From positions 1-33,779 of the forward strand of contig CANQOI010000025.1 of assembly GCA_947625435.1 (NCBI GenBank): a stretch of DNA of 33,779 nt. The letters are read 5' to 3'. Position 1 is the first letter of the stretch; the number at the start of each line of letters is the position of its first letter. The notes below the pieces were generated by a model, which did no database searches, was not told where the DNA came from, and saw only the letters and a list, made by a program, of their open reading frames with translations. Origin of the DNA: an uncultured Clostridia bacterium (GTDB taxonomy: Bacteria; Bacillota; Clostridia; UBA1212; UBA1255). Below are positions 23,535 through 32,244 of the stretch, piece after piece. The position numbers and the translations under genes are program-made.

Positions 23535-26500
23535 AGTCATAACAGGACGCTCCGGAAGCGGCAAGAGCGAAAAATGCATAACCGAATTCAACTCGTATAT
23601 CCAAAAGCAGAGGAATAACGGCTTGTGGGCATATTTTTTTGTGCCCGAGCAGTATACGATGATAACGGAGAGACGGCTTCTCGAATATCAAAAAAGAGAA
23701 TGCTTTCCCTCACTCGGAATAATAGGACACGAGGTGCTCAATTTTAAACGTTTTTCTCACCGCATACTCTCATTGTACGGCGGATCGTCGGCCACTCCTC
23801 TCAATGAATCCGGTAAAATAATGATGCTGACTTCAGCATGCTCGAAATTAAAGGATAAGCTGCAGTATTTTAAATCAGTGGCAGACAAGCCTTCACAGGC
23901 TTCCCGCATGCTGTCTCTCATAGAGGAATTCGGGAAATACGGTGTGACCGGCGCCGTGATAGATAATATAAAAACCGGCGACAGTTATCTTGAGAGAAAG
24001 CTCGGCGACATAAAGCTCATATTAAATGAATATTCCGAAATGAAAAAGGGAGTTTTCACGGATGAGAACGATCTTTTCGACAATATGCTGCGTAAAATAA
24101 AGGAAAAGCATTTCTTTGACGGCAGATCTGTCTGGATAGATTCATTCACAGGCTTCACAAGCTCCGAGCTTGAGCTCATCGACGTAATGCTCAGGAGCTG
24201 CGAATGTGTCACCGTCACATTGTGCACCGATCTGTCAGGCGATCCCGCTTTCGAATGCATTGACAAGACATTTGCACGTCTCAAAAAGCTTTCCGAGAAA
24301 AACGGCACAGACCTCCGATTGATAAATCTGACCGAAAACGCGTCCGGCGCCGATTATAAATATGAAGACGAGTCTCTGAGGATACTTGAAAGAAATATAA
24401 CAAAAGCCCGTATGCCCCGCATGAACATAAAGCCCGAGGCGATAGCTCTCGGTGAATTTAAAAATATAAACAGCGAGGTGTCGTACTGTGCCGAACGTAT
24501 CAAGCATATGCACGACATTGAACATACCGAATATTCGCATATCGCCGTTGCAGTACGAAGACCCGAGGATTATGAGGCTGCGATAAAGACTGCCTTTGCA
24601 AGATACGGTATCCCGTTTTATATAGACAGCAAAAAGACGCTCGACAATAACCCGCTCATAAAGACCGTGCTGTCTGTGCTCGCCATAATAGCCGACGACT
24701 GGCGCCGGGAAGATGTGCTCGAATGTATCAAGTCGGGCATTTTTACCGCTGAAGACATGAAAGCCGCGGATCTGATAGAAAACGAGATGCTCAGATCAGG
24801 CCTTAAAGGCAGGGGCATGTGGAAAAGAACGGAAAACGAATACTGCTCCGCATTTTACCGCATGATAGATACTCTTTATAAAGGCTTCTCCGGATGCAGC
24901 GTGCTCTCCGACGCCTGCCGGGTGTTCTGCGAATATATATCCGCTTGTAAAATAAAAGATGTCATTGAAAATACCGCAGTTAAAATGCGTGAAAACGGGA
25001 ATGCCGTGCCGGCCGACGAATATTCAAGGATATGGAATATACTGATGGATGTGATAGGGCAGATCGCTCTCTTTATGGGTGATGAACCCGTAGAAAGCGC
25101 CCGCGCCGCCGCCTCAAAAATGAATAACCTGCTGGGAGTATCGTTCTCGCAATACAGGATAGGATTTCTTCCTCCGGATAACGACAGTGTTCAGATATTG
25201 AGCATAGAGCGTTCAAGAAGCGCCCATATAAAGGCTTTGTTCCTTATGGGGGCAAACGACGGAATACTCCCTTCGGATTTTGACGATGACGGCATACTGA
25301 ATGACACGGAACGTAAAACGCTTGAAAAATGCGGGATAGAGCTGGCCGACGACATTGAGGCGAAAGCATCAAAAGAGAATTTTTACATATATACCGTGCT
25401 CTCAATGCCATCGTCAAGGCTTGAGATATCATGGCCTCTTGAAGATACTGCGGGCAATCAGCTCAAGCCTTCTCACATGATATTGCGTAAGATGCGAATG
25501 CTTTTCGGCGGACTCACCGTAAACAGCATGTGCGGCACGGAATCAGAAAGATCGCAGTATCGTGATATGATCTGCAGACCGATACGGGCGGACGTGAACA
25601 GAGAGCTGTTCCATATAAACGGAACGCTTTATACGACAGTTTCCAGGATAGAATCATTTTACAAATGCCCGTACGGCTTTTTTCTGTCGTACGGACTGAA
25701 GCTGAAGCCGAGAGAAGAAGCAAGATTGGAATTTTACGATCTCGGTAATCTGATGCACGGGATAATAGACAGATCTGCGGATATATTATTCTCAGACGAA
25801 GATCCTCCGGATATGGAGAGATGCTCCCATATAATAGATCTTGTGTATGATGAGGCGGCGGGAGCATTGCGATTTAACGGCAGGGAGCTGTCCGCAAGGG
25901 AAGCCTTTGCGCTCGGAAGGATACGCAAATATGCGGGTACGACGCTTTTTAACCTGAAAAGGCAGGCAGATGCGGGAAGCTTTAAGATCGAGCAGTGCGA
26001 GGCAAGATTTGACAATTCGCCGGGCGCAAAGCTTAAAGCTGTTGAAATACTCCCCGATGAGGCGTCGGATGCGCTCTCGAAGATATGCGTTACGGGAAGG
26101 ATCGACAGATATGATATAATGCGGGACGGAGATCTGTCATATATACGCGTGATAGATTATAAATCGTCCCACCATTCCATTAATGAGGAAGATGTATTCG
26201 AGGGTACGAAGCTTCAGCTCATAACATATCTTAATGCGGTCGTCGATTCTTTTCCGAAAGGCAGGGCCATACCTGCCGGCGTGCTTTATTTTACATTTGG
26301 AAACGGTATAACATCCGATGAATGTCATCCCACCCCGAGCACCGCCGAAGACAAAAACAAGAGCTTTGTCATGAACGGCTTCGTGCTGGACGATGAGCGC
26401 GTTATAGAAGGCATGACAGGCGGAAAAGATGTTAAGGTCATAGGCGGACAAAAGAATAAGGACGGTATTTCTTTAAAGCGGAATACGAACATGCTGAAGA

Positions 26501-26673
26501 CCGCGGCCGATTTTGAAGCAATGAGGAAAGGTGCTCATGACAGGATCAAAGACGGCGCCCGGCTCATAACGGACGGTCTTTTTTCGATAAGGCCGTCTGT
26601 AGTGGATAAAAAATCGCAGTGCAATTTCTGCAAGTTCGGATCTGTGTGCGCCAATTGTCAGAGGCTTGACTAA
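23527..26673 (+). CDS. addB: ATP-dependent helicase/nuclease subunit B (AddB)
   Basis: This 1048-residue subunit of the AddAB double-strand-break resection enzyme has an inactivated helicase fold and a C-terminal RecB-like nuclease. Walker A GRSGSGKS is at 7-14. The nuclease motif IDYKSS (Asp 877, Lys 879) is intact. Four cysteines suit the 4Fe-4S cluster of AddB: Cys 714 in YKCPYGFF and Cys 1032, 1035 and 1041 near the C-terminus. I chose ATG 23527, inside the 3' end of the YhaM-like gene; an upstream start at 23467 would only add shadow sequence. Unusually, addA does not follow: the next gene is HU, so addA must be elsewhere or lost. Confidence 0.93.
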   Translation: MLRVITGRSGSGKSEKCITEFNSYIQKQRNNGLWAYFFVPEQYTMITERRLLEYQKRECFPSLGIIGHEVLNFKRFSHRILSLYGGSSATPLNESGKIMMLTSACSKLKDKLQYFKSVADKPSQASRMLSLIEEFGKYGVTGAVIDNIKTGDSYLERKLGDIKLILNEYSEMKKGVFTDENDLFDNMLRKIKEKHFFDGRSVWIDSFTGFTSSELELIDVMLRSCECVTVTLCTDLSGDPAFECIDKTFARLKKLSEKNGTDLRLINLTENASGADYKYEDESLRILERNITKARMPRMNIKPEAIALGEFKNINSEVSYCAERIKHMHDIEHTEYSHIAVAVRRPEDYEAAIKTAFARYGIPFYIDSKKTLDNNPLIKTVLSVLAIIADDWRREDVLECIKSGIFTAEDMKAADLIENEMLRSGLKGRGMWKRTENEYCSAFYRMIDTLYKGFSGCSVLSDACRVFCEYISACKIKDVIENTAVKMRENGNAVPADEYSRIWNILMDVIGQIALFMGDEPVESARAAASKMNNLLGVSFSQYRIGFLPPDNDSVQILSIERSRSAHIKALFLMGANDGILPSDFDDDGILNDTERKTLEKCGIELADDIEAKASKENFYIYTVLSMPSSRLEISWPLEDTAGNQLKPSHMILRKMRMLFGGLTVNSMCGTESERSQYRDMICRPIRADVNRELFHINGTLYTTVSRIESFYKCPYGFFLSYGLKLKPREEARLEFYDLGNLMHGIIDRSADILFSDEDPPDMERCSHIIDLVYDEAAGALRFNGRELSAREAFALGRIRKYAGTTLFNLKRQADAGSFKIEQCEARFDNSPGAKLKAVEILPDEASDALSKICVTGRIDRYDIMRDGDLSYIRVIDYKSSHHSINEEDVFEGTKLQLITYLNAVVDSFPKGRAIPAGVLYFTFGNGITSDECHPTPSTAEDKNKSFVMNGFVLDDERVIEGMTGGKDVKVIGGQKNKDGISLKRNTNMLKTAADFEAMRKGAHDRIKDGARLITDGLFSIRPSVVDKKSQCNFCKFGSVCANCQRLD

Positions 26674-26694
26674 AATGCATATGAGGGATATAAT
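26666..26694 (+). promoter_or_regulatory. Strong promoter of the HU gene
   Basis: TTGACT (26666-26671) and TATAAT (26689-26694) are 17 bases apart, close to the sigma-A consensus. The -35 box overlaps the last codon and stop of addB. It gives HU an independent, probably strong transcript beginning near 26701. Confidence 0.75.
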
Positions 26695-26726
26695 CATTGG
26701 GCAAATTCAAAAGGGAGGTTTTTCTC

Positions 26727-27002
26727 ATGAAGAAAACAGATTTAGTATCTAAAATTGCCGATAATGCAAAAATCAGCAAGAACGAATGCACAAAAGTAGT
26801 GGATCAGGTGTTTGCCGAGATAACAGCTGCTCTTGCTGCGGGCGAGAATGTGACAATAGCCGGCTTCGGAACATTTTCCGCTAAGGAAAGAGCCGAAAGA
26901 GTAGGTGTGAATCCCCAGAAGAGAGACGAAAAGATAGTTATACCCGCTATGAAGATCCCGTCGTTCAAGGCAGGAAAGGCACTTAAAGAAGCTGTAAGAT
27001 AA
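26727..27002 (+). CDS. hup: DNA-binding protein HU
   Basis: This 91-residue nucleoid protein bends DNA non-specifically as a dimer. The N-terminal helices (KKTDLVSKIADNAKISK) and the GFGTFSAKERAERVGVNPQK region leading into the DNA-gripping beta arm are clear, with PSFKAGKALKEAV at the end. I chose ATG 26727 because AAGGGAGG (26711-26718) lies eight bases upstream; a TTG at 26697 would add ten unlike residues. A near-consensus promoter precedes it. It lies between addB and the NYN gene, with no terminator visible before the latter. Confidence 0.96.
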   Translation: MKKTDLVSKIADNAKISKNECTKVVDQVFAEITAALAAGENVTIAGFGTFSAKERAERVGVNPQKRDEKIVIPAMKIPSFKAGKALKEAVR

Positions 27003-27079
27003 CGTTTAGTCATAACATATTTATATACCGTCTTTATGCTCATTAAATGAATAATATATAGGAGTGTGATAATTATTTA

Positions 27080-27883
27080 ATGGGCAGAAGATTAAGTTTT
27101 ATTTTCGGGCGTCGTGCCCGCGGTATCATACGGAACAATGATTTGCCTAAAGCTATTGCATTCGTCGATTATGAGCACTGGTTCATCTCAATGGAGAAGC
27201 TTCACGGCCTGAAGCCTGATATACAGGCATGGTTTGATGATCTGAAGGAGAAGTGCAATATAGTCGAGGTCATATTTTTTGCGAATTTTACAAAATTTCG
27301 CGATAAAGAAGCAGAGACAAAACGTATAAGAGCCTTTACGAATAAGATAATAGACACATACAATCCTGATATGTATTACAAAAAAGATTATACTGATTTT
27401 ATTATACTCGACAATATTTATCAGAAGGCATTGACAGATCAGGATGCGGAAATGTTCATAATTTTCTCGGGAGACGGGCATTTCAGCTCCGCGGCCGCTT
27501 TTCTCAGGAATTTCTGCAATAAGCAGGTCGGCGTTTACGGCGTAAGAAGCTGTATAAGCAACAATCTCAAGAAAAGCGCGGATTGGGTGGTTGAAGTACC
27601 TCTCGTGAACGAGGGAAATTATTCGATTTATAATATGATCTTCTCTTCGCTCAAGAATACCATGGAGAAGGGAAGCAGGCAGCCGACTTTTACGAAAACA
27701 GTAGAGTTTGTGTCTTCAAAATATACGGTGCCGACCGCAAAAGTGCGGGAGTGCATGATCGATCTTGTAAATAAAGGATACTTAATACAGACGATGGAGC
27801 TTACGAGACAAAAAGAGAACATACGCGTTATACGTCCGGACTGGAAGAAGATAAACAGAGACGGTATATGGCATAATGCGTAA
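27080..27883 (+). CDS. NYN/PIN-like domain protein with C-terminal winged-helix-like region
   Basis: This 267-residue protein is of the NYN (LabA/DUF88) group, a PIN-like nuclease fold. Acidic positions sit where expected: Asp 30 in AFVDYEHW, Asp 106 and Asp 111 in TDFIILDNIY, and Asp 132 in FSGDGHF. The last motif is SGD-x-D-F in many relatives, and His 134 replaces the second Asp. Residues about 205-260 (VEFVSSKYTVPTAKVRE, LVNKGYLIQ) look like a winged-helix module. The start is preceded by AGGAG 15 bases away, so initiation is probably weak. It lies 77 bases after HU. A ribonuclease role is inference from the fold; the biological target is unknown. Confidence 0.8.
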   Translation: MGRRLSFIFGRRARGIIRNNDLPKAIAFVDYEHWFISMEKLHGLKPDIQAWFDDLKEKCNIVEVIFFANFTKFRDKEAETKRIRAFTNKIIDTYNPDMYYKKDYTDFIILDNIYQKALTDQDAEMFIIFSGDGHFSSAAAFLRNFCNKQVGVYGVRSCISNNLKKSADWVVEVPLVNEGNYSIYNMIFSSLKNTMEKGSRQPTFTKTVEFVSSKYTVPTAKVRECMIDLVNKGYLIQTMELTRQKENIRVIRPDWKKINRDGIWHNA

Positions 27884-27927
27884 TACAGATGCATAAAGAC
27901 GGTTATATATGTTTGTTAAATTTTAGA

Positions 27928-27957
27928 TTGACAGTATATGCCTTTTTGTGGTAACAT
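27928..27957 (+). promoter_or_regulatory. Predicted rplS promoter
   Basis: A perfect TTGACA (27928-27933) is followed after 18 bases by TAACAT (27952-27957). Transcription would begin near 27964, giving a leader of about 64 bases ahead of L19. Confidence 0.6.
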
Positions 27958-27960
27958 TCG

Positions 27961-28010
27961 GACGTTGATCAGGACGGTCCTCTGCATTCTTCGCACGAAC
28001 GTCTTCGCAG
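27961..28010 (+). ncRNA. Possible L19 leader structure
   Basis: GACGTT (27961-27966) can pair with AACGTC (27998-28003), enclosing AGGACGGTCCT (27971-27981), an 11-bp palindrome able to form a small hairpin. An L19 leader is known upstream of rplS in Firmicutes. Position fits, but I could not compare with its consensus, and the predicted transcript start may cut into the outer stem. Confidence 0.3.
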
Positions 28011-28027
28011 GAAGGAGAGAAGAATTT

Positions 28028-28375
28028 ATGGTTGATATAATTAAAGCTGTTGAAGCTGATTATCTTAAAGAACAAACCGCACCCCTTATGATCGGTGACT
28101 ACGTAAAGGTTCACTTTAAGGTCATAGAGGGAACGAGAGAGAGGATTCAGATATTCGAAGGAACAGTGATAGGAAGACGCGGCACAGGCCTTTGTGAGAC
28201 ATTCACTGTCAGAAGGATATCGTACGGTGTGGGAGTTGAGAGAGTTTTCCCCGTGCATTCACCTAAGATCGCCAAGATAGAAACCGTCAGACACGGTAAA
28301 GTCAGACGTGCCAAGCTGTATTATCTGCGCGGCAGAGTCGGAAAGGCTGCTAAGGTTGCCGAAAAGCTCGATTGA
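28028..28375 (+). CDS. rplS: 50S ribosomal protein L19
   Basis: This 115-residue protein sits at the interface of the ribosomal subunits. Diagnostic segments are [36 protein letters not shown] and [25 protein letters not shown]. The start is ATG 28028, eight bases after AAGGAGAG (28012-28019); a start at 27938 would run through the promoter. Usually rplS follows rimM-trmD; here it is a lone unit with its own promoter and terminator, between the NYN gene and nadE. Confidence 0.97.
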   Translation: MVDIIKAVEADYLKEQTAPLMIGDYVKVHFKVIEGTRERIQIFEGTVIGRRGTGLCETFTVRRISYGVGVERVFPVHSPKIAKIETVRHGKVRRAKLYYLRGRVGKAAKVAEKLD

Positions 28376-28392
28376 TCACTTTAAAGACAGAG

Positions 28393-28437
28393 AAGCGGTC
28401 TGCATATTCCGTATAAGAGGAAGAGCAGACCGTTTTG
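28393..28437 (+). terminator. Rho-independent terminator after rplS
   Basis: CGGTCTGC (28396-28403) pairs perfectly with GCAGACCG (28425-28432). The stem can extend by three pairs through the flanking AAG/TTT, with one G-U. The loop is 21 bases, and TTTT follows the stem. Confidence 0.8.
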
Positions 28438-28450
28438 GTATATTTTACGG

Positions 28451-28486
28451 CAGTTTTATAAACTGATATGAATTGATTAAACTGAT
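28451..28486. promoter_or_regulatory. Palindrome and direct repeats upstream of nadE
   Basis: CAGTTT-TAT-AAACTG (28451-28465) is a perfect 15-base palindrome. TAAACTGAT occurs at 28459-28467 and again at 28478-28486, 19 bases apart. They overlap a weak promoter (TTTACG 28444-28449, TATGAA 28467-28472). The arrangement suggests a repressor site controlling NAD synthesis, though no regulator is identified. Confidence 0.4.
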
Positions 28487-28509
28487 TTATTACCGGAGGG
28501 ATCTGCATA

Positions 28510-30426
28510 ATGAAATACGGATATGTGCGTGTGGGATCGGCCGCGCCTGATATTAAAGTGGCTGACTGCAGATATAATGCTGACAGGATGATCGAGTGTA
28601 TCAAAGCTGCGGATAAAAATGAATGCGATATTCTCGTATTTCCCGAGCTTTCCGTCACCGGCTACACGTGTTCCGATCTGTTCCTTCAGCCGGCACTCAT
28701 CGAAAGCGCCGAATGCGAGACACTGCGCATAGCCGGATCGACAAAGGGACTTTCCTGTATCGTTCTCGCAGGCCTTCCCGTGGCATGCGGCGCGGCTTTA
28801 TACAATGCGGCGGCGGTCATATATGACGGTAAAATATACGGATTCGTACCGAAGCAGAACATACCGAATTATTCGGAATTTTACGAATTGAGACATTTCA
28901 CGCCCTTCCCGAAACGATCAAAAACGATAAGCGTGCGTTTCGGAGATGCCGAGATACCGCTGGGGAATATACTGTTTGATTGCTCGGATGCGATGCGCGG
29001 CTTGAAATTCGGCGCCGAGATATGCGAAGACCTTTGGGTGGCCGATCCGCCTTCAACGGCACTTGCCAAGGCCGGAGCCGTTATGATATGCAATCTTTCC
29101 GCCAGCAACGAGATAATAGGGAAGAGAAGCTACAGGAAGAACATCGCGTCCGCGCATTCCGGGCGTCTCATATGTTCATACATATACAGCGATGCCGGAG
29201 CGCGGGAGTCGACCACCGATATGGTATTTTCAGGGCACCGCTTCATTTACGAAAATGCTTCACTGCTGGCAGAAGCGGAGCCTTTCGCCCGGTCCGGTGT
29301 GATATATGCCGACACGGATGTATCGCTCCTCATGAACGAGCGTAAGAATACGACTACATTTCACGAGGCTTCATATTCCTTCATTGAAACGGTCAGGATA
29401 CCGCTGCGTGCGAGAGAACATGCGCGCATTATACGAAAATACAGCAGGACTCCTTTTGTGCCGACAAGTAAAGACGACCTTGCTGACAGGTGCTCCGAAA
29501 TACTCGATATGCAGGCATATGCACTGAGAAAGCGCATATCTCACTCAAATGCGAAGACTGCCGTAATAGGCATTTCGGGCGGGCTTGATTCCACGCTCGC
29601 AATGCTCGTTACCGCCAGAGCATATGATATAGAGGGACTTGACAGGAAGAACATAATATGCATAACAATGCCCTGCTTCGGAACGACGGACCGCACGTAT
29701 ACGAATGCATGCAGACTGTGCTCGAGCATAGGCGCCACACTCAAAGAAATAGATATAAAAGAGGCAGTCAGCAGACATTTTACCGATATAGGTCACGACG
29801 GCTCGGTACATGACGTAACATACGAGAACTCTCAGGCAAGAGAGCGCACTCAGATACTCATGGATTACGCGAACAAAACCGGCGGTATCGTGATAGGCAC
29901 GGGAGACCTTTCTGAGCTGGCGCTCGGATGGGCGACATACAACGGAGATCACATGTCGATGTACGGTGTGAATTCATCGGTTCCCAAAACGCTTGTGAGA
30001 CATCTGGTGAAATATTATGCCGACATTTCAGATGACGATCTCAGATCCGTGCTCTACGACGTACTCGATACGCCCGTAAGTCCCGAGCTCCTTCCTCCGG
30101 AAAACGGAGCCATCTCACAAAAGACAGAGGATATCGTAGGGCCGTATGAGCTCCATGATTTCTTCCTTTACTATTTTAAGAGATACGGATTTACGCCGGA
30201 TAAGATATATTTTATCGCGAAGGATGCTTTCAGAGGCGAATATGAGGACGATGTCATACTGAAATGGCTGCGTACCTTTGTAAGGCGTTTCTTCGGTCAG
30301 CAGTTCAAACGCTCCTGTCTGCCCGACGGGCCGAAGATAGGTACCGTCTCACTTTCACCCAGAGGCGACCTGCGCATGCCGTCCGATGCCGATCCCTCAG
30401 TGTGGCTCCGGAGACTTCCGGAATGA
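28510..30426 (+). CDS. nadE: Glutamine-dependent NAD+ synthetase
   Basis: Makes NAD+ from deamido-NAD, ATP and glutamine-derived ammonia. The 638-residue protein has an N-terminal nitrilase-type glutaminase with the triad Glu 46 (FPELS), Lys 115 (VPKQNIPNY) and Cys 172 (EICEDLW). A C-terminal synthetase domain carries the PP-loop SGGLDST (356-362) and GTGDLSELALGW. GGAGGG (28495-28500) precedes the ATG. The upstream palindrome hints at regulation. It overlaps yraN by four bases. Both halves are complete, so it can use glutamine directly. Confidence 0.96.
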   Translation: MKYGYVRVGSAAPDIKVADCRYNADRMIECIKAADKNECDILVFPELSVTGYTCSDLFLQPALIESAECETLRIAGSTKGLSCIVLAGLPVACGAALYNAAAVIYDGKIYGFVPKQNIPNYSEFYELRHFTPFPKRSKTISVRFGDAEIPLGNILFDCSDAMRGLKFGAEICEDLWVADPPSTALAKAGAVMICNLSASNEIIGKRSYRKNIASAHSGRLICSYIYSDAGARESTTDMVFSGHRFIYENASLLAEAEPFARSGVIYADTDVSLLMNERKNTTTFHEASYSFIETVRIPLRAREHARIIRKYSRTPFVPTSKDDLADRCSEILDMQAYALRKRISHSNAKTAVIGISGGLDSTLAMLVTARAYDIEGLDRKNIICITMPCFGTTDRTYTNACRLCSSIGATLKEIDIKEAVSRHFTDIGHDGSVHDVTYENSQARERTQILMDYANKTGGIVIGTGDLSELALGWATYNGDHMSMYGVNSSVPKTLVRHLVKYYADISDDDLRSVLYDVLDTPVSPELLPPENGAISQKTEDIVGPYELHDFFLYYFKRYGFTPDKIYFIAKDAFRGEYEDDVILKWLRTFVRRFFGQQFKRSCLPDGPKIGTVSLSPRGDLRMPSDADPSVWLRRLPE

Positions 30427-30824
30427 ATTATACGGGCAAGGCTTCGAATCATGTAAAAGGAAAGCTCGGAGAAGACATAGTCGCGGACTATTATGTAAGA
30501 TCGGGCTACAGTATAATCGAACGCAATTGGCGCTGGGGCAGAAAAGGCGAGCTCGATATAATAGCGCTTTCAGGTGACGGTGAGATACTTGCCGTATGCG
30601 AGGTCAAGTCAAGAGCAAAGGGTTCTCTCACGATGCCCTGCGAGGCCGTCGACGCGCGTAAAATGAACAGGATAAAGACACTTGCTCAGATATATATGAT
30701 GAAGAACAGAAAACCGACATATGCATATGTGAGATTCGACGTTGCCGAGGTATGTCTCACTGCGGAGCAGACCGGGCAGGAAACGACGGCCGAGCTTGTC
30801 AGAGTGATACATAATGCGTTTTGA
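30423..30824 (+). CDS. yraN: YraN family (UPF0102) endonuclease-like protein
   Basis: This 133-residue protein has the restriction-endonuclease-like fold of UPF0102. Conserved positions are GKLGEDIVADYY, the R-N-W-R block, GELDIIAL with its Asp, and CEVKSRAKG with the Glu-x-Lys pair. The cellular function is not settled; a nuclease role is inferred from the fold. The start is the ATG in the ATGA overlap with nadE; starts further upstream would read through nadE. In many Firmicutes yraN follows rnhB near rplS; here rplS is close by but nadE takes the place of lepB, ylqF and rnhB. Confidence 0.88.
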   Translation: MNYTGKASNHVKGKLGEDIVADYYVRSGYSIIERNWRWGRKGELDIIALSGDGEILAVCEVKSRAKGSLTMPCEAVDARKMNRIKTLAQIYMMKNRKPTYAYVRFDVAEVCLTAEQTGQETTAELVRVIHNAF

Positions 30825-30850
30825 CACACGTGTGCGTATTGATATATAAT
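30821..30850 (+). promoter_or_regulatory. Near-perfect promoter with embedded palindrome, aminotransferase gene
   Basis: TTGACA (30821-30826) and TATAAT (30845-30850) match the sigma-A consensus fully at 18-base spacing. The -35 box overlaps the yraN stop codon. CACACGTGTG (30825-30834) is a perfect 10-base palindrome covering the end of the -35 and the spacer, a position suited to a repressor. Confidence 0.8.
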
Positions 30851-30880
30851 TGCACGAAATATTTTACAGGAGGCATCGGA

Positions 30881-32185
30881 ATGAAATACGCCGATATGAC
30901 CGTACGGGAACTTGAAGAGGTTTTAAGAACAGAGAAAGCGCGTTATGCCGAATATAAAAGCATGGGGCTGAATTACGATATGACACGCGGCAAGCCGTCA
31001 CTCGAGCAGCTCGCTCTTTCAGATAAAATGATGAACGCAGAATATTTTAACGGCGGCAGGACATATTCGGGAACGGATTGCAGGAATTACGGCGGTCTTG
31101 AAGGCATACCCGAAATACGCGAGCTTTTCGCTTCTATATTCGGAGTGCCCCCGTCACAGGTGATAGCGGGAGGTAATTCGAGCCTCAATATAATGTATGA
31201 TCTCGTGTCCGCCTTCATGCTTTTGGGCACCGGAAAGGGTGCGCTTCCGTGGACTGCGCAGACAGACAGATTACTGTCCGGCGAGATAAGCTTTATATGT
31301 CCCGTGCCCGGTTATGACAGACATTTTGCCATTACGGAAAGGCTCGGCATAAAAATGATAAATGTGGATATTTCCGAAGACGGGCCCGATATGGACAGGA
31401 TAGAGAAGCTCGTAAAGAGCGATGCCGGCATAAAGGGAATGTGGTCCGTGCCCAAATACAGCAATCCTACGGGTGTCGTATATTCAGATGAAGTCATAGA
31501 GCGTCTCGCACGTATGAAATGCGCGGCAGACGATTTCAGGATATTCTGGGACGACGCATACAGCGTGCACATGCTTGAAGGCGAGCCGGCGAAACAGAAA
31601 AATCTCATAAATGCCTGCGCCGAAGCGGGTAATCCGGACAGGGCTTATGTTTTTGCTTCAACGTCCAAGATGACATATCCCGGAGCGGGAGTAGCCGCGG
31701 TGGCATCAAGCGCATCGAATATTGAATGGCTTAAGCACATATACACGATACAGACCATAGGACCGAACAAGATAAATCAGCTCGTTCACGCGAATTTTCT
31801 CAAGGATTACGATAATCTGATAATACACATGAAAAAGCATGCCGATATCATGCGGCCGAAATTTCAATGCGTTGCGGATGTTCTTAAAGAAGAGCTCGGC
31901 GATTCAGGGGTGCTTTCATGGAGCGAACCCAAAGGCGGATATTTTATAAGCGCAGACACGGTTTACGGGTGTGCTTCTCAGGTCGTGGCCATGAGCAGGG
32001 AATGCGGCGTGCTGTTTACGAAAGCCGGATCCACATATCCGTACGGCAAAGATCCCGAGAACAAGAACATACGTATAGCGCCTTCGCTCCCGCCGGTAGA
32101 AGAGCTCAGGACCGCGATACACGTTTTCGCCGTGTGCGTTAAAATATGCTCGGCGGAAATACTGCTGGCAAAAAAGCAAAAATAA
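30881..32185 (+). CDS. PLP-dependent aminotransferase (aspartate aminotransferase-like, MocR-type family)
   Basis: This 434-residue fold-type I aminotransferase probably acts on aspartate or a similar amino acid. The opening NYDMTRGKPSLEQL and the segments RNYGGLEGIPEIRELF and GGNSSLNIMYDL are typical of the family often annotated as Aminotran_MocR, which lacks a DNA-binding domain. KYSNPTGVVYS and WDDAY contact PLP; Lys 263 in TSKMTYPGAG forms the Schiff base. I chose ATG 30881, seven bases after AGGAGG (30868-30873); a start at 30821 would begin in the promoter. A consensus promoter suggests strong, separate transcription. The exact substrate is uncertain. Confidence 0.88.
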   Translation: MKYADMTVRELEEVLRTEKARYAEYKSMGLNYDMTRGKPSLEQLALSDKMMNAEYFNGGRTYSGTDCRNYGGLEGIPEIRELFASIFGVPPSQVIAGGNSSLNIMYDLVSAFMLLGTGKGALPWTAQTDRLLSGEISFICPVPGYDRHFAITERLGIKMINVDISEDGPDMDRIEKLVKSDAGIKGMWSVPKYSNPTGVVYSDEVIERLARMKCAADDFRIFWDDAYSVHMLEGEPAKQKNLINACAEAGNPDRAYVFASTSKMTYPGAGVAAVASSASNIEWLKHIYTIQTIGPNKINQLVHANFLKDYDNLIIHMKKHADIMRPKFQCVADVLKEELGDSGVLSWSEPKGGYFISADTVYGCASQVVAMSRECGVLFTKAGSTYPYGKDPENKNIRIAPSLPPVEELRTAIHVFAVCVKICSAEILLAKKQK

Positions 32186-32194
32186 TAGTATAAT
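32166..32194 (+). promoter_or_regulatory. Possible promoter of the M18 aminopeptidase gene
   Basis: A perfect TATAAT (32189-32194) lies 17 bases after a poor -35 candidate TGGCAA (32166-32171) at the end of the aminotransferase gene. It may add to read-through from the upstream promoter. Confidence 0.4.
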
Positions 32195-32244
32195 CATTCT
32201 TCAGACAGAATTAAGCATACAAGCATACAGAGGAGGAGATCGTT

